64,000 nucleotides of DNA, from the NCBI GenBank assembly GCA_947561715.1, contig OX387201.1:16320001-16384000 (forward strand), in the 5' to 3' direction. The notes under the pieces are model-generated. The model was not told the origin of the DNA. It ran no database searches and was given only the letters and a program-made list of their open reading frames with translations. The position numbers and the translations under genes are program-made. Every line of letters begins with the position of its first letter. Position 1 is the first letter of the stretch. This stretch comes from Ascidia mentula (Eukaryota; Chordata; Ascidiacea; Phlebobranchia; Ascidiidae). Positions 30,801 to 48,624 of the stretch are shown here, piece by piece.

Positions 30801-33659
30801 GATTTAATCATTCGATTGACAAAGATCGGTTCCGATGGTGGGTCACAGGCCGATATTAAAAAAAATATTTGTGCCACAAATCAATAAATTTTGGGAATCA
30901 CTGAATTAAAATGTGGTTATAATGCCAAGTCATACAGAATTGTTGTGTATTATTGGTGACACAACTTCTATGGCCTAATTAATTTGCCAAATGTTGGCCC
31001 CCCCTTATATTCGAAATTCTGTTTGTCGACCACTGGACCAAATATTATTATATCAATAAAAGTGATTTCAGTCAGTGTGAAAATGTCTTTCTCTTACGTC
31101 AAAAAATTTCAAGGCATCTTATTAAGAAATTAATATTACGGTTCAATGAGCATAGATGCGTGGTGGTATGATTTGATCTGAATACGACGCGTAACATCAA
31201 TATCAAGACGATAGAGTGGTTACGTTTCGATAGAGGGGTAATCAGAATACATATTCACGTACAGAGGCATAACACCGATGCGAATTTAGTGTTGTTGTGA
31301 GTAGTTTCAATGCCATTTCAGAAGTTTTTAGTTGACTATCTTTGGTGTAGAGTTGGGCATATGTATGGTGTTTTAAAAATTTAGCTAAGAAAACAATAAA
31401 AAATTGTGGGCCTTTAGCATGAATACAAAATCACAAAATTGGTTTATTTGTTTGTACTGCCGTATTGAGAATGTCAACATACAGCTTAAAATTAGTTGCA
31501 GGAAAATTGCTTCAGACGTTTGGCTTCCCTATGAACATTGGAGTAAAAAACAGCAAAATACACAGCAGAATAATGAATGAACAATATGAATTCTGCGCAA
31601 GAATGGCAATAAATATAGTTGCTGAATAACGTCAAAGCTGGTTAAAACAAGTGATTTTCAGGAAGCTCCATTAAATATACGACCAAATGCAGTCCACGTT
31701 ATTTTATTTTGTATTGAATCATTTGTAACTTATTTTCGCAAACCAGAGAAAGAATCAGTAAATATTTGGTACATTACGTATCTCCAAAACTGGATCGGAT
31801 ATTTTTTGTAAAAGTTATATTTTTAATTAAAACTGTCTTAGATCTTTAAAGCCTCTTTCAAGAGCGATTCGTGTTCGACGCTAATGGTTTTCCTATTAAA
31901 TTGGCCACCACCATTGCAAAGAAGAAAGGAAAAAGGTGGACAGGCAGTTGTTGCCCCACGAAGTTAATATACTTGACGTGTCAGGAAAACGTGCCGGTCG
32001 CGAAAACGTCAATAAATCATTTAGGTTTAATTTAGCTGAAACGCTCCAACAGGATTAAAGACTCACGAAGCACTTTATTGTTACAAGATTGCCTTCAGTC
32101 ACGAACGGGTCAAATGGAATCAAAGATACGTTCGGCTTATCCAATTTGCTAAAGAAAGTTCAATGCTGTTTGTACCACGGTCAGAGTAAAGAGGTGTTGA
32201 GTTTTGCTTTATCGATATCCGTGTAGTTTATTGCAGAACAAACTGTTGATAATTCGCCGATCAGAAGAAGGCAGAAACAGTTATGTTCAATGAGTTTGTT
32301 CTGTTTAATATGTTTTGTGATAAAATTGACTGACTGGGCGATTTTGTAAAAGCCCTGGTTTATCAGGTCACTACCCAACCAGTGTTACGTTTAAATGAAT
32401 AATCTCGGTTATTTTTCTTAACAGTATACAGCCTATATATTGAACACCAGAACATCGTAGACTAAACAAAGGTTTAGTTTTAATTGTTTCACTCTTGTCC
32501 GGACACTGTGTTTGGTTCTCCCAGTAAAATGTGTTCTTGGTTGAGACGAAACTCAAGGAAAAACAACATGTGATGAGTTGCTAAAATTTTACACCAGGAT
32601 TTAATGGACGAGGCAGGGAACGGTTTATTCTCGTTAGGAAATGAACTTTCTTCACGTAAGAAGTGGAAGTACGCTGATAATACCCCTGATCCTTATCACG
32701 ACTGCGGGTTAGTTCAACTTTTTCAAATGGTTTTGTGAAATTTAGATTCTGTGAAAGACGATGGTTTTCCGTTCGATTTTCCTTCAAGTTTTGTTGCATA
32801 TAAATGACAAAGATTCGATTTCATTCTAAATTTATTAAACTTCGTTATAATGCCTTGTTAAATTCACCACACATTCTTATCAAACGTCTCTTCAATTTCG
32901 GTTGATGAATTATTTATCGCTTTCCCAGACACCAAATAACCTATCCAGAAATTCCGGTTGTGTAAATTCCGCTAAGAAACTAAAGCAAAAAATGTGGGTG
33001 GTGATCTATGGAAGATACTTTTACACCGGGTCACAAAGTTTTTTCCAAACTTGATCCACATATAAGCCTATGTAACATAGAAATATGTGCGAATATTAAC
33101 GACACGATTTCGTGCTGTATTTCAAGTTAAATTTACAAACAAAAATAACAGGCGGTGGCCCTGTTTACACCCAATCATTAAAATTCGCACAGATTTCTGT
33201 TTCACACAGACTTACATGTGGATCAAGTTAAGAAAAACTTTGTGACCCGGTGTAGTAGTATTTTCCGTGATCTATAGGGCTATTGCTTTTAATGCTGACC
33301 TACCTTAAAAGTATTTGGCGACTGAAAAAATGCTAATTCAGGCCGGACAAACGTATTTTCTTTTGACAAAAAAGCACATGTTGGATTATTTTAAAAATAT
33401 TGGGTAAAACAAAATTTAGTGAAGTAAGTTCGCTTTCGTCAAAACGTAAATAATGAAATGGAACGAAACGTGGCATACGTTCCCCATGCGTCTGGAATGC
33501 GAACAAATTAGCGCGGATGGAGATCGATTGCGGAAAACTCATTCAATGGTTCCAGATTGATTGAACGGTAGATTATGGCGGGGATAATGTAGGTGTAATA
33601 CACCCAGATAAGGTACCAGATATTGATCGTATCGCAGGGATTGTTCTTTCATCTACCAG
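27885..33659. other. 5.8-kb stretch without a recognised gene
   Basis: The left end holds the PRPF4B 3' UTR. Scattered frames (for example minus 29415-29615, plus 28716-28952) show no family motif and no consistent splice partners. The missing first exon of the receptor gene, coding for the signal peptide, probably lies toward the right end or inside this region; I could not pick a convincing candidate. No RNA gene was recognised. Confidence 0.45.
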
Positions 33660-36600
33660 CGACGAGAAGTTGGTCCACCATCTCTTTAGTAATTACAACA
33701 AACACATCAGGCCAGCACGCAAAATCGGAGATGTCACAAACGTCACGTTTTATCTCACCATTCTCCAGCTGATAAGGTAAACCTTCGAATATTGTATTTT
33801 TTGTTAATTTTAATTTTTTGTATTAGTCAGGCGCCATTTAAAGTTATTTAATTTTTCTCAATCGCAGGTCCGTTAATTTTAAACGGCCCCCAATATAAAC
33901 AGTTTTCACAATAATTCTACTTCTTCTGGTCCAAAGTGCACAATTCTGCCTCATCACATATTAAAATTAATGTGTTCTGTTCATTATACTTCAGGTCGTT
34001 ATAGTTGCGAGAAACTGTGCATTTGCGTATCCTAAACAACCATTAGTTACTTTTCGACAAAAGTTAATAATATTTTTGATAGTATAATGCGAAACAGTCT
34101 CGATTTCAAAAAAACACTGACCATCAGGTTACGTACAACATCTAAATATATAGTTTTGTTTGTCGTTATTTCAAAATCATTTGTTTGGTCAAAAAGTACC
34201 CCGGAGTTATGTTATCTGCCTTATTGAAAAGTGTTACAGAAAAATCGGAAGAGATGACGACGTCGCAGTACGTCACGCTCCAGTGGGAAGACCCGCGGTT
34301 GACATGGAAACCATCAGAGCACAAAGGCGTCACACAGCTGAGATTGCCATCGCGGTTGTTCTGGAAACCTGACATTGTTCTCCATAACAAGTGAGAAGTT
34401 TTGCTTTTGTTATTTTTAATAAACAAAACTTAGTCATTGGATCGTAATGATTTCTTTATTCATAAATTACTGATCTATTCGTTCTTCCGGTGAAAACAAC
34501 GGTCCATAAACCTTTGTTAGAAAACAATGTATTTTTTCTTCGTCGACGAATAGATCGAGTTTCCAGGTTGCCAGAACCCATTTTCAGTTTTCATGACTAG
34601 AAGCGAAAACAGAAACCAAAGATATTTACTATTGAGAAAAAAAACGTTTGTGTCTCAAGAGGAAATATTTAATTTTCACAATTTGAATTAATTCCTTATT
34701 TAACTTTAGTCTTTCACTTTAAAATATTTATATGACTTCTGAAAAAAAAACTGGGGTATGTTCGAAATACGGTTGTCCAAGAAATACGTGTTTGAAGTCA
34801 TAGCCCAGCGGCACACAACTTTTTTGTTTATGCCGGCCGCATCACACATACTTTATTTCACCAACGGCCGTCAGTGACTTGTACCTAAAAGTGCAATGCA
34901 CTGTTATGTTTGAATATTTTTCTTACCAAAAAATACATGATTTTGTGTTGTTTTACAACATAGACTGAACAACAAGGTGTCGCAAATGCACGGCCGGCAA
35001 TACAAATGTCTCGAAAGCATGTGTACGGCCGCAGGTTGTGCACCCCTGTCATAGTGCAATAAGCTATGGATTGTTGTAGACAAGCATGTTCGCATGGTTA
35101 TAAATTGAATTGTGCAAAACGATTTGATTTGTGTCATTCCGGCAAATACCGAATTGGTTTATTATTGCAGCAACGATGGACGGTATGACACAACTGTACC
35201 AGTAAACGCCCTGCTCAACCACACTGGGATGATCGAATGGCTGCCAGCAGCTATTTACAAAAGCGCGTGTCAAATAAAAGTCGATCTTTTCCCGTTTGAC
35301 TGGCAGAACTGCACGATGAAGTAGGTCCAACTTTCATGTTAAAGAGATTTGAGACAAATTTGATCTTTTGAGTTTGTGTAAACTATCAAATATGTGTAGA
35401 TCGGTGCGTGTTGTTTAGTTTAAAAAATAAGCTTTTTACAAAATAGTTCCACTAACGAATAACTTGCTCACCAAATCTGATTAAAAATGTGGATTAGTTG
35501 TTTCTATTTTGTTACAGGTATAAAAAAATAACTTTAGTAATAATTTGAAGCGTTTTGTGTCAACACATATTCCTGTCTTTAAACAAGGACTTTTCTTGCA
35601 GATTTCGTAGTTTTACATACGATAAAAATGAGTTGTTCATCACCAGTACGTACGACAAAGTGGTTTTCGACAAGCAAGCCTACAGAGATAATGGTAAAGT
35701 AACTTCCATTACCCACTTAGTTTTGCTGTTTCTAGTCTTTTATGTAGTAAGGTTATCTCCAAAATCAAACGCTGCTATATTAAGTTTTTTTCGAAATAAA
35801 TGATTCTATTTGAAACAGCGATTTTAACGATGCCTATTATGCAATATATATGTACATTAGTACAAACGTAGCCCTTGTTACTGACAAAACACTGTTTTTT
35901 TTACGTTATTTTGGTAGGGGTAGGGATAGGGGTACTTCAGGGCAGTAATTCGGATCATAAATAGGAAACGTTTTTTGACGAATGCTTGGAGTTAATTTTC
36001 ATCAACCCACCAAGCAAGCTATATGTTATCTGCTACTTTGTTTTGCAACAGCGAAAGTCGGCAAGATTATTCCCCATTTTCCGTGCATAATTAATCACCT
36101 ATTGTCTCTATCTGCGACGAAACGACGCGTTTAGTTTTGAAATGAAACTGACCGCAACGTCGGCAGTCGATCGATTTGTGGCCGGGGTCAGCTGCTGGTC
36201 GATAAGCTTTGCCCTTACTTCGATCTGGGCCTTCAAACAATGTCAGCGCTAAACTCAGCCGAGTTTCTTCTTTCAATTAAAACCTGACTTTCTGAGCTTG
36301 ACTCCCGTAATTCCGACAACCTCCAACATTCCGCCTCTGCTCGCTCGCTTTCAAAGTAAATTAAGTCAACTGCTGGACGACTTTCGGATTAAATTAAATC
36401 AACAGACTAAAACCGGGTTTGTTCCACTATAGCAAGCCGCGTTGTTTCCGCGGGGTAAAGGACTTTTTTGTCAACTATTCAGAACGTTTGCTGAAAATTT
36501 TACAAGAAGAAATTCTTACCGGAAACAATGTCGTTGCAGAAAACTTGATTATTTATTTTTCAACCAAATTTTAACATATTTAAAAAAAACAATTTATCCT

Positions 36601-39600
36601 ACGATTATTTATTTATTTAACTTTTACCTTCCAGGCGAATGGACCATTATTCACTGTCCTATCCGTACGAACGAGGACCCAAATGACCCAACGTACCAAG
36701 ACATCTCACTGAACTTTATCATTCAGCGGAAGCCTCTTTTCTACGTCATAAACATCATTGTTCCATGTGTCCTTATTTCGTCACTATCTGTTCTGGTGTT
36801 TTATCTGCCAAGTGGGAGCAGTGAAAAGATGACAATGAGCATATCGGTTTTGCTGGGTTAGTAAGTGCTGTAAATTTGCCGTTATGTCTTTTAGTTTTTA
36901 AGCAGCGTAATCCCATCGAAGGGTTTTTTTGAAACTGCACGCACGCAGGGTTCTATTAATACAGCACGCACTCGGGAATGTAATTAATTTAGGATTTATT
37001 TCCATCATTCGGAAGCTTTCCGCAGAATTTCAAAAACAATCTAACGAAACTGAAATATTTTTCGTGAGCGTCAAATTGTGTGTCTGAAACGTACACGTCC
37101 TAAAATGAACACTTTAAACCAAGACACCATGAGTGACTGTTGTTCAAATACCGTGTATGTTGAGAACAAGAGTTATACCATCTTGAATTTTATGTCTATT
37201 TTCTTGCAGGTCTTACTGTGTATCTTCTTCTACTCGCCAAGCGCGTACCCGAAACATCGTTGGGTGTTCCCCTAATTGGAGCTTACCTGCTCTTCACAAT
37301 GCTGACAGTAACACTCTCCATAATATTCAGGTCTCCACAGCTTTATTTTGTAAAAAAAGCTTCTTGTTAACATTGTTATTTGACATTTAATGGGAAGGAA
37401 AATACCCTACTTATAGTTTAACATACAAAACCACCAATAAAGTCCCATATGTTGTTTATTTTATGGGGATATTATGGTTCTTATTTAATTTTTTTTTGTC
37501 CTATTGTGTTGTTGCCACAGTTTTTTTATGAAAACTATTGTAAATTAACGAACTTAACTCTCTTGATTTGACACTCTTTTAAAAAAGACTGACTTTTGAA
37601 TTCAAAAATGCACACTAGCTTCGTAGACATATAAAGACTGATACGGCACGTTTAATAATTGTAAATTAAGTTTCATTAAAGTTACAGTTTGTAGACTGTA
37701 TAGAATCCATACATCAATACAGGTAACTTTTATTAAAAATATATCTTCGTTTCCTGTTGTTAATAGTGTGATAGTCTTGAACATCTATCACCGAACGCCG
37801 TCGACTTCAGCAATGCCACTCTGGGTGCAGCAGATTTTCATGGTGAAGTTGCCTGCTATATTAAGGATGGATCGGCCTTTTAGTACACGACAAATGTTGC
37901 TTGACGAAACAGAGCGAAATAATTATGTCTCCAGGTCTAGGAGTCTTAAACAACAGGCAAGATTCATATTTAACAATAAAAAAAGGAAATTGTTTTTCAC
38001 AGAGCAGTAAAATATTGTTGTCTGGAGTAATAACACAGCTGCCTGGAATGTTTATTTACCTTACTGTACAGGTGTATAACATAATGCAAGAAATAGATGT
38101 ATCCCAACTATTACGCCAAGGTATTGACCTTGTATAGAGACCTTTTGACAATAATTTGTTATTTTTGGTAAACTGGGCTCCAAAATACGTCTTGAAACGT
38201 CTAACACAGTGTGTGAAATAACTAACACTCCATTAAGGCACGGCATTCGAAAGGAAGCAATTTTGTATTTTTTAAAGCAAACATTAAAAAAGAAATAATC
38301 TTGAAAGTATATTATGTGTGCAGGTTTCTCGTGGGTCAAACTCATCGGTGACGTCACCACGCGATTGCGAAACCACGAAGACAGGCTTGGGCACGAGTAC
38401 CTCTAGTGGCCAGTTTCGCGGCTCAATAACGCGACAAAATTGCAACAAAATCCAGACCGTTTGCAGTGGCCTGGAACAACATGAAATTGCCTCACATAAT
38501 CGGGATAGGGAAATCACGCACAGGCGCCGAAGGATGTCACGTCATCTCATCCAGCAAATGTCGGTCGATTCTGTTTGTTCCGGCGCGTCAAGTGGTTCGA
38601 CTTCCGAACGCAGAGCACGTCTGTCGTCCCGGCGTAACGAAGTTACCAAGCCTCGGAGAAACCCCAAACGCCTGGTGGCGCAAAGTAGTGAACCCACAAT
38701 AAGAACCGAAATCGGGTCATGCTCCCTGCAGCAAACTAAACTCATTCGGACAAAACTTCACAATAGCGTAAGCGGTCCGCGGAGTACTGTTGGCTGCAAT
38801 CATAGTTTACCCCACAGGAGGGCGCTCCAGCGTTCCAAACCAGTCAACCGCGAACACACGGACCTACCAGAGGCCGACCAAGAACTATGTGGAACACGTG
38901 ACGACGGGCCACGACGGTTCGGTGAGCGTCGTGACAAGGCCATGTTCCTTTACAAGACTACCGACCGTCATACGTGGCGCCATAGCCCGTCAAGGTCAGA
39001 CATGAAAGGTCAAACACGCGTCAGACGCAGTTGCCGACCCTTCAATCACGTGATATCACCTTTACATCGCAAACAGCGTTCCCACTCAGTCTTGAGCCAA
39101 CCAACCTCAAGCAACGCGCCAACAACGCCACCTAGTGGCACTTCAGCATCTTTGGAATGTAATGCTAAATCCCAGCGGGAAGGTTTCCAGCATCGTTTCG
39201 ATCTAAACAGCGTTTCAAGGTAGGTTTGCGCAATATTTTTGATTCATCGTTTATTCAGATTTTTTTTTGTGCACTGTTGCAACAATCAGATTCCCGTTAA
39301 GTGTTTTGAGCATTCGAGTATGAAGACTTTTATGCAGGTTGTTTAAGTCTACTTTTCAAAGGTGTTGTCCAACATACTATACTAATTTGCTGTCATTAAC
39401 GTAGGGTTACTAATGTATGTTGTTATGTTGATCAGTTCAAGCAGCGACACTGATTCCGAGATTGCCCCAATAATTGAAGCTGCGTACAAAGCTCCAGCCC
39501 CGTGCATTACAACAGAGGGAAAAGTGCCGGAAGGAATGTTGGTCGCCGCCAACGCTGTCGATTACATTGCCAACAACATGAAAACAACGGATCGCATGAA

Positions 39601-40482
39601 AGTTGTAAGATTTGGAAAAAAAATTAATACGCACTTTTTTACCAAATATTGTCAAATTTAAAAATCTCTCAAAGATATAATTAAATGTACAATCAACAAA
39701 ATGAGTACATAATACAAACATCTTGTCGCGACGAACCGCGGTAAGAGCCGCACATTAGAACAAAATATTTCTGAAACACTTCTTCTTTTAAGCCATTTTA
39801 CCGTCAGACTTCTGTCCCTTGTGCGCTGCAAGTGCAATAAGCTGATCTAGTCACAATGACTGTCCCGCATACTTGTCACGGCGTACGTTTGAGCAGTGCT
39901 TTTCATTTTTAGATGATCGAAGATTGGCATTTTGTGGCCGCGGTCGCCGATCGTTTACTTTTGTGGATATTTTCATTGGTATTTGCTGCAGGAACCCTGC
40001 ACTTTTGCCTCAAGGTGGGTTTTCGTGATCCCACGTTTGTCTTAATAACATGTACACCGGTTAAATTTCTCAAAAGAAAGTTACGTCCTTGTCAACTTTT
40101 AGTACGAAATACTAAATTTGTCATTTTAAAACACCCAAGTTTATTGTCCGATTTTTAATTTTTTTGCCTACATTTGCATAAAAATATTCAACGCGTCCCA
40201 AACAATTTGATTTCACTTCTTTTGTCAATAATCTTATCGATTTAAGCTGAAGGCGTCTGGTGAGAACCGGATTACTGTAAGCTTATCCAGTCAAAAACAT
40301 TTTATTTATGCTTTAGTTCTTTGCTTTGTTGACCCTGTTTACACCAGCAGTGTCACATTGTGGTATTGTTTTAGGCTATCCTCAATTCACCACCTGATCA
40401 TCCATTTTACGGAGGCGACCCCAAGTGGGCAAATTGTTGGTTGACGACGAGCGACTCGCGGTATTCCCCCTGGTCGGGATGA
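33660..40482 (+). CDS. Nicotinic acetylcholine receptor subunit, non-alpha (beta-like), 5' partial
   Basis: Cys-loop ligand-gated cation channel subunit. Exons: 33660-33776, 34232-34390, 35171-35320, 35602-35693, 36635-36856, 37210-37330, 37767-37956, 38324-39219, 39436-39604, 39913-40014, 40375-40482 (TGA). Phases agree throughout, giving about 775 residues without the signal peptide exon. Landmarks: [25 protein letters not shown] (loop A), a Cys-loop with 13 residues between cysteines ending DWQNC, M1 from [16 protein letters not shown]2 [21 protein letters not shown]3 [35 protein letters not shown], and M4 [17 protein letters not shown]. It lacks the vicinal Cys pair of alpha subunits, and loop B reads RSFTYD rather than RSWTYD, so it is non-alpha. 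The 896-bp exon 38324-39219 encodes a long Arg/Ser-rich insert in the M3-M4 loop. The exon ending at 37956 appears to use a GC donor. AATAAA lies at 40540. Confidence 0.92.
34806..35048. mobile_element. hAT-type MITE in a receptor intron
   Basis: Left end CAGCGGCACACAACTTTTTT, right end CGCAGGTTGTGCACCCCTG; the outer 15 bases form a degenerate inverted repeat with shared CACAAC and CGGCCG blocks. Flanks are TCATAGCC and TCATAGTG, an 8-bp target duplication with six matches. It is 243 bp, with no coding capacity, in the intron between exons 34232-34390 and 35171-35320. Confidence 0.75.
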
Positions 40483-40804
40483 CCTCATCTAATCACGCAT
40501 TCCACAGATTATTTTGCATTTTTTGTTATTGTAAACAAAAATAAAACTTGCTCAAAAATGAAACATTGGAGTTGGTTTGGTCAAAGAATACAGTCCAATA
40601 CAAAATAATGTTAATAGGTTACGTATCTTTAAAAGGTATATGGTTCGTATGCTGCTTTTACCTCGTTGGTGGTGTTTTTTACTGTTTTAAGGTTAAACAT
40701 TCGAGATACAGAAATCGTGAAAATAGCGCATGCATGTTCCCTTGTGTTAAGATACAAGTTGCCCACAGACCTTGGCGGATATACAAGCAGGTTTGTACAA
40801 GCTG
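40483..40804. other. 3' spacer of convergent receptor and sulfotransferase genes
   Basis: AATAAA at 40540-40545, 58 bases past the receptor stop codon, is the probable receptor poly(A) signal. No second gene was recognised. The sulfotransferase on the other strand stops at 40805, so both 3' UTRs must fit in or overlap this interval. Confidence 0.6.
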
Positions 40805-42408
40805 TTACATAAAACTTGTTGCCACATCAGCTGGTTTGTATCCAAACAGTTCGAAATCTGACTTATAGCGCTCATACAAGCCCAATACTACCTCTGATGA
40901 AAGTTGGGAAAAGTATTTTCTGGCTTTATCGTAGCCCACGTGGTTGTCGTACGCCTCCTTAAGAAATAGGCTTGCATTAGTTTTTGTGTGTGACTTGAGT
41001 TGTTCCAGCCAATAAGGTGCTTCCACGTCACTCTGTTCAAGGTGAGAAACGAAGTCGTATTTGAAGGCGCACGGATTGCAGAGTTTGTTCTGCAGTTCCC
41101 AGTGTTCGTTTAACGCCGTTACGTCACTGTCTGACACGTATCTGTTTTAGAATAAAACGCACAAAATAGCAGCCAATCTGCACAAAGCGAACACTGCTTG
41201 TAGGAATTACAAACAAGCACTTATTCAATTATGAGCAAAACATTTTTAACAAGGTTATTTTACACCCCACGTACTCAGCGAACGCCTTCCACGAAACATC
41301 GTATCCTGGCTGAGCTTCTGTAAGGTTTCCTTTCTGGTACTTTCGGATGATGTAGTTTCCGTAAAGTCGTTTGTATTTATTCCGCACGATGGTGTTGCGG
41401 AGCGCAAATTTGTCCTGTGGTTGCGTAACTACACACGTGACTAGGTGCTAGCATTCTAAGGTACTGTACATGTACAGTTAGCACTATTTTTCACCTGATA
41501 AGCTGACAGCAACCGGGAGAAAGGGTGCCGTACAACCATAAATTTCATGAAACTTTCATCCCGAAGCATTCTTTCCGCTTCTTTTCGGTCATAGTTGTCC
41601 AATTTTCTGCACGAAACTAACTTTTAATTAACATGCGACGAGACACTTGCTATTGGAAAGGTCAAGGGCTTTTGACCTTGTCACGTGCAAACAAATCGAT
41701 AACTCTTCAAAAAAGGGCGGGAAATTAACAAATGCACAAAGCGTAACGCACTTGAAAAACCACGGAGCGTGTATTGGTGAGCCGGTTTTGGTTGGCACTT
41801 CACTCACTCTATCGAAACTATACACCTCCGGCCTTTTTACAGCTCCGCCAAGAACTGCCATAACAGCTTTCCAGTGACTGTTTCCCGCTTTTGAAACGTA
41901 ACAAAACATGACCTTAAAATAACAACAAGGTCAAAGCATTTTTGCAGCCACAATCTAATTAAAAATTTTCAATTCTAATGAGTGTTTGTTATTAGGCTTT
42001 TGAATACCTTATTTACGTCATCGACTATGATAAACTCCGAATTCGTTTGATTCAATACTTGATGAACATCAGGTGGGTTTTCATTGTTTAGACATTGATG
42101 TCTGATCTCTTGTAATCTGAAAGAATGTCAAAGCGGAATTCCAACATGTCAATTTGTTGATAAAAACAAGTAGGCTGTATTTTAATGTTCAACCTGTTTT
42201 TCATTATTTCTTCCACATTTGGCTTGACAGTTTTTGTTGTTGAAACGAGCGCATAATGCAGTTTCTTATGTGGTTTGTTAAATACGGCTCTCGTAGAGAA
42301 AATTGAAGTTAAAACTTCGGGGTATATTACAAGCACAAGAAACAAGAAGCACGAAACGAGGCTTTTCCATGTGACCAAAGCCGAAAGACAGCGACTCAGT
42401 CCAAACAT
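40805..42408 (-). CDS. Golgi carbohydrate sulfotransferase (CHST8-14 / HNK-1 ST type)
   Basis: Type II Golgi enzyme transferring sulfate from PAPS to a glycan. Exons in coding order: 42194-42408, 42008-42116, 41752-41912, 41495-41606, 41275-41414, 40805-41141. All phases fit, giving 357 aa, normal for the family. Exon 1 encodes a signal anchor (SLVSCFLFLVLVIYPEVLTS). The 5'-phosphosulfate-binding loop is KAGNSHWKAVM (family consensus PKVACTNWKRVM). The 3'-phosphate-binding motif is VVRHPFSRLLSAYQDKF. The C-terminal block NEHWELQNKLCNPCAFKYDF matches the conserved HW..Q..LC.PC...YDF of these enzymes, followed by LYERYKSDFELFGY. The exon 5 donor has two options (GA|GTACGT chosen; a GTGTAA donor 8 bases downstream would add three residues). 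Glycan substrate (chondroitin, dermatan or HNK-1) cannot be decided. Confidence 0.92.
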
Positions 42409-43616
42409 GTTGGAACTCTATTTACAAGGAGTAAGAGCGTCTCCTTTTGACACGGACTATAGAAAATACTTTGGCCTACATGATAGGCGCCCTCCGGGAT
42501 ACGTGTAACCTTCAATTGGAAGTGTAGGGTTATTCATAAGTCTTAACATAATGACCACTTCATGGGTATTACAGGCTTACCGACGCTATTTTGTTCTTTT
42601 GTGGAAATTTAGCCAAAAGGGACAAGCCCATTTCGATCGTATTTGCTCAATTGTGTTTTCAGAATTATAGCGCTACTGACGCGGTTTAAAAGTTTTGCCC
42701 GTACCGATGTGGTATATTGTGTACACAATTTAAATTCCCGCTAGAAATCAAGCCATTGTGGACTCAACTCGACACAGTTGCATTTTAATATCACGTGTCA
42801 TTCATTGACCAGGTTTGTCCAGCTCCTTGTCTCCCTGATTGAAACAACCTTCGCGCGACCTAGGTATCTGGTGACACTATTCTAACATAATACAAAACAG
42901 CCGTAAGAGCGCCCTTTCTGCTCGGCTTCTATCATCTTTTGTTGAGATAAGTGGTTACACGTGTCAATTTCTTCGGACGAATTGAACAAAATGTGTAGCG
43001 TTCTTGTTGCCGGTACATGTAAACAATTCGACTACAGGGTAAGCTTATGACAAACCTTCCACATAGAGGTCACTTTATCTCACAGTTGCGATTAAAACTG
43101 CAAACTGTTCTGTGTATTGTATCCCCACTGTTCTGCCATTAGTGCTGTTCAGCATGTACTACAACGTGTGTAGTTAGTATATTGCCCCAGGCATATTAGA
43201 AAGTCAAGATATAACAACCTTCTTCACATTGTTAGTGACAGCCCCGATTAATAAATAAACAGGTTTTCACATCACATAAAAATATTACAATTTACGAACT
43301 ACATTTTTTGCTACTCTGATGTCACTTTGTACAGTCACCCAACTTTTGACCAATCAAAGGGGAAAAAATTCAAATTTACAAGCGGGCAACTTTTAGAACA
43401 TTTCTCAACCAATCAAACCGGGCTCAGCAGGTTTTGTTTCCCAATCGCAATCTTGTTTACCGTGTCTCTGTGACGTCATAATGTAATGGGTTACTTGCTG
43501 GTTTTTAGAAATCATTAACTCATTTCCGCGGTGAAGTCACAACGTAAAGCTGTGTCGCTGTTCTCTGTACTAATTTTGCCAATTTTTCAGCTTAAAGGTT
43601 CCATTCAAAAGAAAAA
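42409..43616. other. Divergent spacer between sulfotransferase and alpha-tubulin copy 1
   Basis: Holds the promoters of both neighbours. No coding exon recognised. The alpha-tubulin control elements are listed separately. Confidence 0.5.
43360..43478 (+). promoter_or_regulatory. Promoter elements of alpha-tubulin copy 1
   Basis: Two CCAAT boxes in the context ACCAATCAAA (43360-43364, 43409-43413) and a perfect CRE, TGACGTCA, at 43471-43478. No TATA box is evident, unlike copies 3-5. A TTTTTCAG at 43583-43590, 27 bases before the ATG, resembles a 3' splice acceptor. Confidence 0.6.
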
Positions 43617-45815
<2,199 letters not shown>

Positions 45816-46477
45816 TTCCGCAAACATGTTTGACTACTGTTAATAAAAAGTAAAAAGCGTGGACAAAGGATTGAGTTGAATTTGTTATTTTTACCTTAAT
45901 TTGGTTTTGTTGTGTGTTGAATTGAATGTAGCTCGGCGTGACAACACAGGTGCCCTGTAATGAGCTTAAAACCGCGACCCGTTTTCAATAAGTTGAAGTG
46001 GGGCAGAAGATAGCATGGAACCAATTCATTCTTTGTTTACCGTGAAAGCGCATCCAGCCGTCGCTCCACTCGAACCTTCTCTCTGAACTCTTTTTCTCGT
46101 TTGTTGGCGTTGCTAGGGAGGCGAGGCGGCGGGAATATGCACTTTGCTCTCCCGCATCTGCGCGCTTTCGCCTGACCAATGACAGAGCTGTAAAATTCAA
46201 GCATTCACACAAATCGACCAATGAACCTCATTAACAAAGGATCACTTGAGCGCGCGCGCCACTTCATATTTACTTAGTTTCGTCACGCTCTTGTAGCGCT
46301 GCGTGGGGAGCCAACACCGCCGCGCCGTGTTTCGCAATCTACGTGATATATAGCGGGTTCCACGAGGTGGTCTCCCATAGTTCAGTGGTGAAGCTGCGTA
46401 AAGTTGCTGTCATACCCTGCACGTAATTCAAAGCGTCGGTCTTCTTTCAACTGTGATTTCTTACATACATCAAAATC
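45816..46477 (+). promoter_or_regulatory. Spacer and promoter of alpha-tubulin copy 2
   Basis: After the copy 1 poly(A) signal, GC content rises. ACCAAT boxes lie at 46175-46180 and 46217-46222, and a TATA-like TATATA at 46347-46352, about 125 bases before the ATG. No CRE is seen. The sequence does not resemble the duplicated promoter of copies 3-5. Confidence 0.55.

Positions 46478-48624
<2,147 letters not shown>

Noticed and set aside
38466..39005. Additional frames overlapping the large receptor exon on both strands
   Set aside because: They are shadows of the 896-bp exon; only the frame beginning VSRGSNSSV joins in phase with the flanking receptor exons.
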